NCBI GenBank assembly: GCA_034770075.1 | Contig: CM068385.1 | Location: forward strand, 42,058,721 to 42,122,720 | From: Aralia elata | Taxonomy: Eukaryota > Streptophyta > Magnoliopsida > Apiales > Araliaceae | DNA length: 64,000 bases | Direction of reading: 5' to 3' | In this document: piece after piece, positions 47,270 through 61,739 of the stretch | How the letters are laid out: every line of letters starts with the position of its first letter | How positions within the stretch are numbered: position 1 is the stretch's first letter | Translations under genes and position numbers: made by a program | Notes under the pieces: model-generated | What the model was told of the DNA's origin: nothing | The model's input: only the letters and a program-made list of their open reading frames with translations | The model's database searches: none

Positions 47270-48780
47270 CCCATTCACCTAATTATTGTGAAATTATTTT
47301 GAAGGGCAAGGGGGGAAAAAAGAAATAATTTATTCGGTCGTGGAAGAAAATAAAACGAAGACCAAAGAATTGTTTGTAAACACTATTCCCTATAATGATT
47401 ATACAACACATTTAACCAATTATATTTTGCTATCCTCATTCTACTTTAAATTCTTCCATTTTACTATAACCTCTTTATCTTACTAAATTTTGTGAAACGG
47501 AGACCATTTTATTTTATTAGAGGACTTTAACCAACTTCTAAAACAAGCTTTACTACCAAATCGGACAATACAACTGACAGCAACTGAAAGAGATCTACTT
47601 GGATTAATAATATAAGAGACCTTGTCTCAAATTGTTAGTGCTGACATATTAGTATATTACACTACCGAAATTTCATGTGCAACATCTAATAATAGCTAGA
47701 AATAACTACACCCTCCATATACTCTGGCTATATCTTTTGTTGGTAAAGTCGATAGGCTCGGTTCCATAGTCTTCTTTTGCACTGTATGTAGCCATTATGC
47801 CCTACAGCTTTGCCACCAAACAGCAAGCCACTGTTCCGACTCTGCTCCTAATTCCTCCACAGCTGCTGTACATCTGGCATAAAACCCACCAAAAAAAAGA
47901 GCAAGGGAGAGAGGAGGGATGAGTTTCAATTGCGTTTAATTAGACTCAAACGAGCATTTTAATTACAAACAAAAACACAGATTTCAACAGTCTAGCAACT
48001 AAACCAAAAAAACATTACAATGTCAACATGATGTATTAATCACTTGTTCTCTATATCCATAAATGAGGGTATCTTTGTCTTCAATGTAATATCAGGGCCT
48101 GCAATTATCTGAAAAGGAAAAGAATGAGGTTTACAAGGGAAACCGATATGTGATCCACAATTCTTCAAGACAATTGCAACTTTACAAGTGAAGCAAGCTA
48201 ATCAGCAAAAGTGCATGAATATTAGCTGCGAATTCACATTACCAGTCGATCAAAATAAGTCCAATGACGATACAAGCATAGCTACATAAGCATGGGATTT
48301 CACCAAGCACAGCGTTCGGTCGAAATAAATCCAAGCATAGCGTTTGTTGAAATAACTCCAATGTAAGACTTCTAGAACGCTTCATAAACCGGAAGCTCTT
48401 TTCAAGATCATCTCCTCCTAAAATTGCTTAGTTTATGTTCAAAAAGACCTCCCTCTAAGCATTAGAGATTCTTTTAGGTCCTCAGTTTCTCCTCTTAACA
48501 TGTGTAATTAAGTTGTTTCATGAGAATCTCTTAGGCCTGTTTTGCTTCGTCACCTGGAACAATTGTCTTTTGAACACCTCTGCGCCAAGCCTGTTATTTC
48601 CACTGTTCCCCTTCCCTACCTCTCCCTCCCTTCTCACCAGATGTTGCAGACATACCACAAATAGCAACAAGAGGATCTTCAAGGCACCTTGACAAAATAA
48701 TAACAATTTCATGTCACCAAGGTTTGAGAGATACAATTGTCAGTCCTTTATACATAGATATAGAAGTATAATATTGATGT
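47270..48780. other. No clear gene; may hold MSH3 3' remains
   Basis: The minus strand has an acceptor-like TTTTCAG before IIAGPDITLKTKIPSF near 48100, and open runs near 48520-48700. I cannot match them to the MSH3 C terminus with confidence. Confidence 0.35.
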
Positions 48781-48802
48781 GAGTACCAAATAGGGTTTTT
48801 AC

Positions 48803-51162
48803 CGGAGCTATAATAGCAATTGGAGCAACTTGGCAAATATAAAAACTTTTTCCACCCATATTTGGATTTTGGCCCAATAATTTCTGATAAGTTTTTTCAC
48901 CACAAACCCTAATTTCTTTCTCCAAATTATAAAACCCTAATTCCTCAACATGCTCTATCTTGCCTCTTTTTCTTTAGGTATTGCAGTTTCGTACTCTTGT
49001 TAAGGTTTTGTATATCATGATTATTAGTGATTTCTGTAGGAAAATTTTCAATTTGGGTACATCTGGTGTTATATTTTGATGAGGTAAGATTCTACCCAAT
49101 TTGTTGTCCAAACCGAGAAACCGACCAAGCTGAACGATTAAGCCGAGCATAACCTACCCGACTGAAATGGTCAGTTTCGGATTTTGATAGTAGACAACCG
49201 ACTTCCTAGGTTTCGGTTAGTTTTTGGCCAGATAACCTGCCGAAACCGAACGTGTACACCCACCATTCTAGCTACAGATACTAAAATAGCTAGAATGGTT
49301 GCAACGAACTGTACCATCTAATTATATGCAGAAAGCGTCAGCAATTACTATCAAAATAACATAAATTGATGGGACATATAAATGATGTCTGGTAAGATGA
49401 TAACCAGCCTGGTAAGACAGAGATAAACTGCAGCAGCATATCACCCCAATTTTGCAGCACATCTCACCCGAGTTAGTAACATGGGGGAGGTAAGTTCTGT
49501 TTTCAAATTCAGAATTAAGAAACATTCTACCAACATATGCAAATTAAACGCACACTCATAAATAGAGAGATATATACCAAGTACAAACACATAAAATTCA
49601 CTTATTACCTCAGATGCTGTAGATGTTCGAAGGAATATTTTCTTGTTATTCCAAGCTGAACATCAGGCAACCTACCTAAAGTAGTCAAAACTGAAGAAAG
49701 CACGTGATGTATCTTGGGTCGCACAATATTACCTTCAGGGTCTCCCTCGGCAAAGTTGAAATCTTGAGAAACTTTGTAAGAACTCATGAACTCTGCAATC
49801 TCAGAAACAGTAACAAGACGAGCATTGATCATGTTTCTGTCACACAAAGGAATGAAAGGATGAGTCACCTGGACCATGCAATAGAACCAAGCATCATAAA
49901 TCAAGAAATAAAGTAAGAGCCATGAAATCAATAAATCAAATCACATCAAGTGCACCTCATACCCAGAGCCTAACAAGCCTTGATCCAAATACGGTAAGAG
50001 TGTTATTCTTTCATTGCAGCAAGGAGTCAGACTGAGACCCATCAGAGTTATTCCTCAAAACCTGAAAGCAGTTAATTCATTAAACCCATCACTGAAGAAG
50101 GAAAACATTATAAACATTTTAAGTAACAAAAGAATGAATAATTTTATGTCTGTAAATGGAAGTGAAGGTCCAGATCTCATATTGAAGATTGTAGAACTTG
50201 CTGCTCAATCTAGATAATTAGATGCTGCTGACATGTAGTATTCAGTATTCAATAGAATTTTCTATAGGAAATCTCTGCTACTTACATAACAATACTTTAC
50301 CCCCACCGGCTTTGCATAAAGGCTGAGAGTTTGTTGGCATCAGGGATAAACATATCTAATGAATACTACTCCACCAATTCCAGTGTTACTTTGAAGGTAT
50401 TGCAATTGAAAGGATGGATGTAACATAAATTCAGCGGCATGGACCAGTCATATCAGTTGTTCACATCAATAACGAAAAACACAAAATCCTAAACCATGTA
50501 AGTGAAACTGATAAACATCTCCTACCATTGAACCTTTAAGGCATAATGAATTGTAATATACCTCTAATTGTTGCATAATAGCATTGGCAGACAGAGTCAT
50601 CTCCGTATGCATATGAAGGATCCAAGAGTGAAAGGGTATGGGGTAAACCAAAATTAATGTGGATGGAAGTCATGCTAGTCTGCTTAAGCAGAGATATGAC
50701 CTTAAACATCGTGTTTCCCACCCGATTAAATGCTCAAAATTCTTTATAGAGTTGATGAATGCGCAAGCACGCAGACACACACACACACACATATATATGT
50801 GCAAGTTATGTCAGCCCACTGTGTGAGGCATAATAACAACCAAACAACATTTTAGCAGACAAAAATAATACTTATTCGTGGACAAGAAACAAGTAACAAC
50901 CAAACATGTTGAAATTTTAGTTGCCTTGCAAGCTCAAACAGATTACTTTCAAATTTCAGCCTGGTGTACTACTGAAATACACTAATACAAGATATGACTC
51001 AATACCGTACCTCAATTGCCACATGATTATTTCCTTCTGCTGATTATCTATTAATTGATTGTCACTCATGTTCTCATAATGACATAACTTCAGCAAGTAC
51101 ACCACTCCACTGTGGTTGAAGCAATCTTGTGAGGCATGCTCCTCGCGAACATTTGTAGTGGG
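48803..51162 (-). pseudogene. MSH3: MSH3-like mismatch-repair gene, decayed
   Basis: MSH3 pairs with MSH2 to recognise insertion/deletion loops in nuclear DNA. Minus-strand exons in order: 51162-51011 (DCFNHSG..YENMSDNQ); ~50735-50562 (EMTLSANAIMQQLE|GTAT); 50061-49963 (VLRNNSDGSQSDSLLQ, stop, KNNTLTVFGSRLVRLW|GTAT); 49868-49609 (VTHPFIPLCDRNMINARL..LTTLGRLPDVQLGITR.., GAG|GTAA); ~48870-48803, the Walker A region (NPNMGGKSFYICQVAPIAII). Junctions fit normal splice sites. Faults: a stop where LLQ.MNNTL is expected, an extra A after GITR shifting the frame, frame changes in the first exon, and no recognisable exons for the lever or clamp between 49609 and 48870. The exon upstream of 50738 is unique here, while the first listed exon lies in the duplicated part. 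Confidence 0.82.
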
Positions 51163-51532
51163 TCAAGCATATACTAATAGAAATACAAGTAAAATATTCC
51201 ATCCAGCCAGCTGATGATAGAAATATGGGATGCAATTATATATTCATCAAATGCACAAATACAAAAACCACTTTTATATTTAGTTAACATAATTATACAC
51301 AAATTCTATTTAGCTACTACATCTTCAAAATACATAATTTGAAGTGAAACGTTAGCCGTTAAAAAGGGTATCCATGGCTGTACAGTATGAAAATTAGAGA
51401 GAAAAAAAACCACATTTGGATCCACACAAAAAAAAACACACCATTGCAGATGCGGATGTTAAAATTTAAAATCGCACAATTTGGTTGCGGAGGATGCATA
51501 TGATACCTTAAATCCACACCATTATACATGCG

Positions 51533-52544
51533 CAGCAAAGGTCTCCCTGGGGCCTAGGCGTGAGGCGCACGCCTTATCAAAGTGAGGCACACATACTAAA
51601 AAGTACAACAAAATAAATATACATGTACACATGAACTAATTATACAAGTATTTATCTCAAGCAAAAAATGATTTATGCATTATACATTTATACTTTTATT
51701 TACCTGAAAGATAACTAAAAAGGCTATCCCCGCCCCCCTATTATTGCATTAAAATCCCATCAATCAGCAGTCCAGTCCATTATCATCATCATCAACAACA
51801 ACAAAAGAAAAAGAGAATCAACAACTATGTACAGTTCACATTGTAAAGTGTTTTTCTACTTGTACATATAATAAAGATGAATTGAACTCATAATAAAGAA
51901 TTTTCTTAAATTTTCTTTTTAGTGTTCAGAAATAAATTCTCTGTCCTTTGTTGGACTATTCAAATATATAAATAAGTATGTTTGACTAAAAGCCATCACT
52001 TGGACCAACATGCATAAGCCATAAAGTACTTTTTTAATTGAGAGGAACCGTAGCAAAGAAAAGAATAATAATTAATAATAATACAATATATGCAAAGAAA
52101 AATCAAAGATGGAGAGTATATTTATATATATATACACACACACACATACACACAGAGTACACACGCATGCAAGCTGAAGAGTAGATGAAAGAGTGACACG
52201 GCTGTTCAAAAGTGCCATATACAAAGAAGAAAGATAAAAAAAAGATGGAAAAGAAAAAGAGGAGATCGGGATGAGAAGCTCCAACTGAGAGAAACAAAAA
52301 GTTGGAGATGAGATGAAAGAGAAAGGTACTCACCGTCGTCGCCGAACGTCAATTTGAGGGAGAGATGGTTGAGGATTGTCAATTTCCTTCTTTCCTTGAT
52401 TTCCTTTCTTTCCTTCTTGCCTCTTGCCTCGCGTCTCATTGACAGAGGTGTGCGTCTCATTGAAAAGGTTGCGCCTCAAGCAAGGTGAGGCCCTGTCCTC
52501 GCGCCTCGTTGCGCCTCGAGCCAGGCGCGCCTTTGATAACACTA
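51533..52544. mobile_element. hAT-type element (copy B)
   Basis: Counterpart of 797-1810, with the same tacatgcg duplications at 51525-51532 and 52545-52552. The identical site shows that insertion came before the duplication. Confidence 0.8.
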
Positions 52545-52741
52545 TACATGCGGATGCCATACTTTAAAAATTGCACAATTTGGATGCAGATGCATATGAT
52601 ACCTTAAATCCAAATCACGGAAATTTTATTATGTTATTTGTCATTTTAGTACTAATAATAGTCTAATACTGTCTTATACAGTCAAACTTATAACCTATCA
52701 TTACTGACTAATAAGCTATTATTACATGGTTTATGTTAGAA

Positions 52742-52961
52742 CTAATATCCTTGCACACACTTTGTGAATGGAATGAATGAGAAAATGTTGGAGAGATAAT
52801 AGGGATAATAAAAGAGTGGGGAGAGACAAAAGGAAGTTTTTGAGTTTTAAAAAGTAACTACTCTTTTCTATTAAGGAGTAAATTTGGAAGTTAAAAAGGC
52901 TTTAGAAAATTGTTTACACCAAAAATAAAAGTCAACTCCCCCTCCCGCTTTATAATATAGA
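52742..52961 (-). mobile_element. Short Helitron-like element (copy B)
   Basis: Counterpart of 2008-2227, with the same ends and only isolated differences. Confidence 0.6.
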
Positions 52962-55455
52962 TATGTTTGATTTTATTTTTGATTAATATATGTAGCATCC
53001 TATAAGGAAATATATTATTTGTGGATTTTATGACAAATTATTCTATCGATTTTGTACGGCTTATAGTCTAAAATTAAAAAATACTTCAACAATTCATACC
53101 TCAACCATAAGAAACCGCATCTGCGCCACACTGCCTACGCAGTTTGTGAATGTGGTTGTTGAATTTAGAAACCGTATAATGTGATGCAAATGTGGATGGT
53201 GCTTAAACCCACACCACGTTCCGGTCATCATCACTTGGGATAAGAGTATCAAAATACAAAAGCAATGCCACTTGTTTTCATACACCTCTGAAAGATATCA
53301 AATCGTTGTAAGGTCTTTTCAAATAGGATTTTTTTTTTCAAATGAACTTGTACAAATGAGAATCTCCTGAATAATTGACTCTAACTCCTTGCCGCAAAAA
53401 AAATATAAAATACAAACACGACTCCAACACAAATCATGAATCCTCTGGTTAATATATGGAATCTTCTAGAACCACTCCAACAGCTAAAAAAGTTTTAATT
53501 AGTTGTACTCATAAGTACTTACAATTACAACATTACTAAATTTAAATGAATTCTACCAATTGAAATTTTAAAAATTAAAATGAGATTATGTTATTTTAAT
53601 ATTGTTGTGGCTGAATCAATTTCCTGGATCCTCACCAGCATGAGATACTTGTTGTTCATCACAATATGCAAATAAGAGATAGAGAGAAAGAGTGAAATTT
53701 AGATGAAAACTTGGAGAAGAAGATGGGGTTGGATAAGAATGGGGGCAAAAAAGTTCGTGTGACTCATTGAGCTTCCATAATCAAAGAATTTCATTCATCA
53801 TAGTAGTCTGTCTCTCATCTATTACATCAATATACACAGTAGATTATACTTATACTACTATAATGTGCATAAAACACCATTGTACCCTCTAACTAACTAC
53901 TCTCTGCAAAGAAAACATGCTTTTAGGGCAAACTAAATTTCTCAGTATGTTGTGAGAGTGGCTCCCAAGAAGAAAATCGTTAGGAGACAAGTTCAACATC
54001 CAAGCCACAAGTCCAGCCCTCATAAAATTATCATTGAAGCAACCATCAATCCCATAATCCAATCTTCACATTAAAGCCAATATCAATCCCACAATCCACA
54101 TTTTCAACATTTTCCTCATCTTCCCAAAAAAAAAAAAATTGAAACTTGCACCCGACTTCAACAATTAAACAAGCATCTGCATACTTAGTACGATCTCAAC
54201 CAACTTTTGCACTAGTTAAGAGTATTTAGGATTTGAAATTGATGATTTTGAAGTTTCTAGAAGGTCATGAGATGGTTCTAGAAGTTTATCTGGGAATGTT
54301 TGGTGAAGGATGCGATTGGGTAGAGGGGAAGAGAGTTTGGGATGTTGGGAGGGTTTGCGGGGGGAGGTGAGTTGGGAGGAAAGGAGACGTTTGGATGGTG
54401 AGAAAGTGACAGCGCTGAGATTTTAGGAGGGGTTGGATGATTATGAGGAGTTGATAGGAGATGAAGGTGTTGTTTTGGGTTTGAGAGCAAATAAATAGCA
54501 TTTATTAACAATAATTAAATAATAGGGATAATTAAATAACATACTAATTAAAGATAATTAAGTATATTAGATAAAGTAAAACTAACTAATTAATTATCAT
54601 AATAATTACCTTAAAACTCCAAATAAATTGAAACATTTACCACAACAAACAATTAAGCTATATTGTATATAAGGTTAAAAAAGAAAATTATGCGATTCAA
54701 ATCATCTTTTTTTTTCTTCCCTTTTATTTACGGTTTGTTCCCATTTTAGCACAACTACTCAAATCCTTACAACTCCTTAAAAATTTTGATAACTTCTTTC
54801 ACATTTGTTGTAGTTATTTCCCACTTTCCTTCCATTTTTCTCACATTCTTCCCACCATGTCCACAATCCTTCATCACTGAATACCTATTGCTTTAACCAC
54901 AAAATGTTGTTTCGTTTTGATGCAACACTTTTTTTTGGTTAATTTCTATCTCATGTTGGTGAATCTTAAGCAAATAGAGAGTTTGGTTACTAACTTTTTT
55001 ATGGTTCACAGTTTTCCTTTAAATTTATGAGATATGTTGGTTCTTCAATTCTTATTTTTAATCTCTACAAGCATTCATACTTATTCTCTCTCTAATTATT
55101 TTTGATAGTGTAATTCATTTGTATGTGTTTATTCACTCTCTACTTGTACTATTCAATAGTGCAATTTTAGTTTTTTGTTTGTTTATCTTTGTGTTCATAT
55201 CGAGGATTGGAATCATTTTTATATTTTTTTTTATAGAGAAACGAATATAATAAATTTTTGTTGCACACCCATGCCCCAGTGACTAGCATTAATAATATAA
55301 TGAGTTAAGTTAGGATGTGCACTTAGAATTACAAGGTGGTAATCCAAATAAACACACTTTCTTGTTTTATTCCTTATTTGTGAAAAATTGGAAGCACTAA
55401 TTAGAGACCACCCAAACAAACACACTTTCTGGCTTTATTCCTTACAAGCACGGTA
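52962..55455. other. No gene recognised (copy B of 2230-4718)
   Basis: As in copy A, only low-complexity open frames. Confidence 0.5.
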
Positions 55456-55472
55456 CCCGTGCAAGGCACGGG
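55456..55472. repeat. CCCGTGC...GCACGGG hairpin (copy B)
   Basis: Counterpart of 4719-4735; identical. Confidence 0.75.
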
Positions 55473-56717
55473 CAAGTTTGCGAAATCATTAGTTAACGGA
55501 TATAGATTCCATTTAGTGTACCATATTCAATAAAACAAACAAAAACCAAATCCTGAATATCAATTCATGCTGCCAATAATAAAATTACTTGTATATATCT
55601 GTGTAATTACACCTACCGCAATGTGCTTCAAAATCATATAAATTAGTTAAATTACCGTAGCATAAAATTAAGAGATTGATGAATTCCATCAACAACATTC
55701 AGAAAACAGTACAATTTTTGAAACAACAATCAACACAATAGCTATAGATTAAGTAAAACAATGCATAATTCAGTAATAGCTATAAATTAAGTAAAACAAT
55801 GCATAATTCAGTAATTAGTTTTACCCGTAAGTGCCTTCGGTATTCTGCTCTAATATCTCGAAGAAGTCCACGTTTTGAGACCCCATGACGGTGATTCTCC
55901 GATATTGAACTGACCATAACCCGCCACAGACATCTTGCTCTCTAAAATATAGATATAATATATATACACACAATTATATCAGTCTCACTCTATATTTTGT
56001 GATTTGTAGGGTGAGAGTTAGAGAAAAGGAGAAGTTAATTTCAAAATCGTAAAGGGAAGACTACCTTCTTTTTTGAGAATCTGATTTATTTTGGTTGTAA
56101 TTTTAATATGCCGGCAGTACCTTTGCCTCTTGAATTTAGATTTTCTCGAAAAGGAACATGGAAGACGAAGAGAAAAAGGAAGAGGAAGAGGCGATTGAAT
56201 TCGTGTGAGCGGATTAATTTGAGGACCAAGGAACTTAAATTAACTGATTTCTATTTAATTCTATTTAAAATACACTATTTGACAAACCGTGCGATCTAAA
56301 TATTTGAAAAAAATTCGGTAAAACTCGATAAAACTCGGTAAAATTAAAAAAAATAAATAAATAAAATTGGCCCAACCAATTCACTAGGATCACTTTGCGG
56401 CTTGTTATAACTTATGTATTACTTAGATCCGTAACTCGTACAAAGCATCGACTTTTTATAAATTTGTTTTTTTTTAAATTATATTTTATATAGAAGTTAT
56501 GTTAGATTTTTGAATTCTTATTTTAATGTATAGTATGTATTTTTGTATTAAAAAATAAATTCCATAATGTTAATTTAGAGTTGTTGTTAATTACCTTTTC
56601 ATATATTGAATAATTTGAACATAGGAGTTGTCTTTCCATATTCATTAGTTCCCAAATTATACATGCGTGTATAAATATCTATTTCTGTATATATATTTAT
56701 ATATATACAAGTTAATA

Positions 56718-56736
56718 GCCCGTGCAACGCACGAGC
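56718..56736. repeat. GCCCGTGC...GCACGAGC hairpin (copy B)
   Basis: Counterpart of 5988-6006; stem unchanged, one change just upstream (GTTGATAG to GTTAATAG). Confidence 0.6.
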
Positions 56737-57036
56737 TAGTTAGCTAGTTTAAAGAATGAATTTAATAATTTGTCCGACAATCATGTCAAAAAAGAACTCG
56801 AAGTACACAATTCATGTAAAAAAAGAACTCGAAATACATAGTTCATGCAAATTTGTTGACTTACCGTAGCATAAAATTAAGATATATATTACCTTAACAA
56901 TTACAGCAAAAAGATAAAGAGAATGTATATATCATGCTTCAAACTCATCCTTACTACCTACCTAGCTTGTGGAAGACTATGCCGCCAACCCGTGTGGCCA
57001 TAACCAGAAGAAGTAGTTTGTTAAATAAGACCTATA

Positions 57037-57212
57037 TCAGTCAGTATCGAAAGTGTCAGTAAAAGCCTTCTTGAAAGACATGGAATTGGAGAAGCACTTG
57101 ATGCCTTTCCTGTGCGGTCTTAGACCCCTTGTATCGAGTGAACCCATTATAGGAGAGATGCATTCAATCAAGGCTTGGCCCAGCCCTTTTCTCTCAATCC
57201 AATCTCGAATTT
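57037..57212 (-). other. Candidate terminal exon of unknown protein (copy B)
   Basis: Counterpart of 6307-6482. The frame stays open; one codon near the end changes from Gly to Asp. Confidence 0.35.
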
Positions 57213-58841
57213 ATAAAGCCATAAGTTAATTTGTCCAAAAGAAGTGCAAGACCTAGGAGAACTACAACACAAAGAATGGCCAAATGTGTTTACAAAATCC
57301 ACAACGCAACACATTTTACATCTTGAAATTTAAACACCACATAAAAATACAATATTATATCTTCCAAACATTTAAGTTGTCTAGTCTGGTGGTCTTCTTT
57401 TAGATTTGCTTCATTGAAATTGAGTTCTTCATCCCTATGAAATAAAACAATGCACCAAAGAGTGCAAGGCAAATATATGAGAAGATTTGGGGCTGCCAAA
57501 TATAAATAGCAAGACGCTAAGACCTTTTTTCGAAACAAAGAAACAAACTATACTAATCATATGCGTAGTACACTTTTTACGACTAATTCACTTGGGAACC
57601 AAATACAGCATAAACACAACAAAAGAAAACATATATAGAATACAGATAGAATTGAACTGTGAAAATTACCTTGATGAGAATTTACAATTACCATGTCCTG
57701 AGATTAGAAAGGAAAATCACAAAATCAAAATTCATCGAAATCACAAACTTAAGCAAACATGTTTAGCCGAACACCTTCATAACTTGTTTTAACTTAATTT
57801 CTGACGTATAAGTCATTATCAGTCGAACGTTTTTACTTATAAGTCACAACTTAAAACAACTTATAAGTCAACTTATATTTTAACTGATAAGTCATTTTAA
57901 AATAATTCATTCCCGAACGGGCCCTTCATGAGTTCTAAAGCTTAAAATTTTATAAATAGTTTATAATTAATTGTTCATCATTTTTTGATGTATAAACAAG
58001 GTTAAATTATTTCAACAATATTTAAAAGTTTATAATTAATTGTTTATAATTTTTTAATGTATAAACAAGTTTAAATTATAGTTTAAAATATGTTATTATT
58101 GGTAAGGGTATAATAGTCCAAACGATATTTTTTTATTCAATTCTTCAATTAATCCTGAAAAAAACAAACATAATATGAGATTATTTTAAGTTATCTCATT
58201 AATAATCCCATAAAAAACAAACGTGTGATTAGGACTATTTAATCCTATGATTAATAGTCTTGGAACTATAATCCCATAGATTATAATTCCGGGATTATAA
58301 TCTTTACAAACAAACATGACCTTAGTATATATAAGAAAGTTCAAAAACGTAGTGTGTTATGTGCCAGTTTTGGCTGCTAAGTTGAATTTAACAATATTGA
58401 CCTAATCAAGGATGTTCATGTGGTGCAACTAATCCTCAATCCTATAAGCAAAATAGCATAATAAAACAGTGGACAAATAAAAAAGGACTACCACAATCAA
58501 ATTTATTTGGCTGCAAATTCAGTATTTTGACTACCACCTTATGTAAAACCAGGCATGGCTAGTGTAGACGCCCCAATATTCTCTTTTCTATATTATTCTT
58601 TTTCAAGGATAAACAGCTTGAATTAGTTAATACTTAATTGGTACTCTTTTATTTTCATAAAAACGGTGTCATTTGTCAATTTCATTTACCTTACAAATCG
58701 TTATAGTAGTATAAAATGACATAATATTCATAATTTGTCGTCATAATCCGTACTAAATTAATAACTTATTGTTTTAAGGGTATACATACATGAAACAAAA
58801 CTATCTCCTTCATATATGCAAATTAATTTTACAAGGTAGTA

Positions 58842-59127
58842 CTTCATCCATTTCATAATAATAGTCGTTTTAGTTTCATGCACATGGATTAAGAAAGTAA
58901 TTTAATACTATCATTTGATAATTAAAATTTGTGTAAAATTTCATTACTATCCATTTATGGGAAATTGAAAATTACTAACTCAATGAGAGATTTTCTTGGG
59001 ACAATGAGAGAAGTTATGGGTGATATAAGAAAGTAAATAAATTATTCTCTTCTAGAAAGTTATAAACGACAAATAAATTAAAAAAAAAAATTCTTCTAAA
59101 AAGTCTATTATTATGTAATGGATGGAG
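58842..59127. mobile_element. Stowaway-like MITE (copy B)
   Basis: Counterpart of 8112-8396, with a longer A run inside. Confidence 0.8.
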
Positions 59128-59373
59128 TATTATTTTTGTGTGGCAGAGGGAGTATTTTGTAGATTAAGTATAAGATTTGATTACTTGATTTGATTGAAAT
59201 AATTTAATTTTATTAATAAAAACAATCACACCCTCACTTGCACAATCAATGTGTATTATAAAGCTAATTAGGGGAATACATTCTGATGCATTAATATAAA
59301 GGAGTAGTTGCAAAATACAATTGACCTGCTCGCGGTCCAACTAAATTTAGAAACTCGTAAAAAAAAATTAAAC

Positions 59374-59388
59374 CCGTGCATGGCACGG
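59374..59388. repeat. CCGTGC...GCACGG hairpin (copy B)
   Basis: Counterpart of 8643-8657. Confidence 0.65.
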
Positions 59389-60028
59389 ATTTGATAGGCA
59401 TAAATTAATTACTTTAATTTTTTATTATTATATAATTTTATATAGTAAAATAAAAATACATTTGTTCATATATTTTTTTTTTGAAATGTAATAAGTGACT
59501 AATTCATGTCGAATTGTTTATCATTTATATTTTTTATTGTACACGTATATAAATACACTTGTTATTCAATATTAGATCAATCGTAAGTTTAAAGCTTTTT
59601 TATATATTTAAAATTGATGCAATTCATTTAATATTAATAAACAATAAATTGTGTATATGTAACCGCATATTATTTAAGTATGTGTGGTTTAATATTCATC
59701 ATGACTTCACCTTGATTTGACCAATAAATAACAAACATATATATACTAAGCATAACTTCTTGTAATAATTTTCGTCAAATGAAATTTATTGCGATCTTAA
59801 TTGTTTTCGTCGATAAATATTTATTTTAGCCTTAATAGACTCACACAAGACCAAACCGAACTAACAATTGCCCTCATTTTGTCTCTTTATATATTGTTGT
59901 TATTATTAATTATAGACCATTTACTATTTATAAACAATAAGTTTTAAAAATGTAAACACCTATTGTTTAACCGTGTGTAGTTTAATATTCATCATGATTT
60001 CACCTTAATTTGAAACAATATATAGCTA

Positions 60029-60063
<35 letters not shown>

Positions 60064-60819
60064 CCGTAACTTCATGTAATAATTTCTGTTGGTGTTTTTT
60101 TATATATTAGTATAGATTACTAAGATATATGAGGTGAAACTTGAATTAATTCTGCTTGTCTGTATATTTATCCAAATATTTTTCACCTTTTTCTCTAGTA
60201 CTTTCTAAGAGATTCCAAAGAGATTGATAAATAGAAATAATACTTCAATCTTATCAATAATGTACATGTGAATGGAGCATATATATGAAAAAACTAATTC
60301 CTTGTACGAAACTGAATTAATACATTTAGTTATTACGTCAAATTGTGATACTATATTAAAATCTAATAATAATATAGAAAAATAAGACCACAAACGTAGT
60401 TTAAAAAAATAAATTACATCTTTATATGCATACAATATCAATATATAACCATATATACAAATATATAAACATATACAGAGTAACAGTGGAAGTGTTACCT
60501 CCGATGCTTACCATAATATACTGTGTCATGCTTCTAATGTCTCCCTTGCTAATTAAAAATTCCTTTTCTTCAAAAAATTATCAATTTAATTCGTGCCGGA
60601 AAATAGACTTTATGGTTACATATAGATTTTAGCGAGAGACTAGCAAAAAATGTTATTCTATTCTTTTTGATCTTCCGTTTCATCCTAGTTGCAATATAAC
60701 CAATGTAGAATCACATACATACATGCATACGATGAAAAAATAAAAATAAAATCGATTAAAACTAACCCGATTTTATGTATGCAAATTCCCGTATTGATCG
60801 GTGTTAAATTACATGCATT

Positions 60820-60824
60820 CATTC
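60820..60824. repeat. Target site duplication cattc before the copy-B LTR
   Basis: The same five bases as at 10086-10090; the right-hand partner should lie beyond the window, after the 3' LTR. Confidence 0.75.
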
Positions 60825-61739
60825 TGGTAGACACATTTTTTTATACATTTTATTATTCCCATATTTATTATTTTATATGTTTATTTTATTTAATTAATGC
60901 ATTTTATTTTATTTTGTAGGATTTATCTTATTTATCTTGGTGAACAAGTAAAAGATAATTGTTGCAACTTTTAAAGATGGAAAAGGACTCTTGGGAGATT
61001 ACTATGTAGAGATTGAAGTTCAGAAGGAAAGAGGAGAATAAAAAGGAAACAAAAGAGACCAAGTTCAATGAATCTAAATTAGGGCACAAATTTATTTTCC
61101 CTATAAATAGATCTTTTGTTTTAGAGAGAGGGGTATCAATTTTTATTCTTTTTCATCCCTTCTCATCCGGCTGAGACTAGGAGAGCAACTTGAGAGTTTT
61201 GTTCCTTTGTTTCTTTTTCTTTTTCCTTATTGGGCTCCAGGATTACAATGGGTTTGATTTGTATCAGTTCTATGATTTAATTTTAGGGTCCTTTACAGAA
61301 ATATACAACAATTAGTAAAATATTACAAGAATAGTGCACTAACAAAATAATTACAAAAAGAGTGCAACAAGATAAACTCATTAAATCATTCAGTTTCCTA
61401 AAAATAAAGAATTCCTTAAATCAAGGAGAAGTAACTGTCATAATTAATAATTCAAATTCAAATATTTTTCAAAATTCAAATTCTAAAAGGCTAACCATCA
61501 CCGAACGTGACTCTATATTTTTTGACGTGACTCCATATTTTCCGCCCAACCATCACCGACCGTCACAAACCATCACCATATTTTCCGGTCAAGCATCATC
61601 AATCGAAAACTCCATATTTTCCGGCCAAAATCAACAACACAAGGACGCTATGTTTCACAATAGATCCAACAAACAACAACAACAAACATAACATGTCTGG
61701 GCAACAAACATTACAGGTTGGATTCTGCTGTCCGACGAG

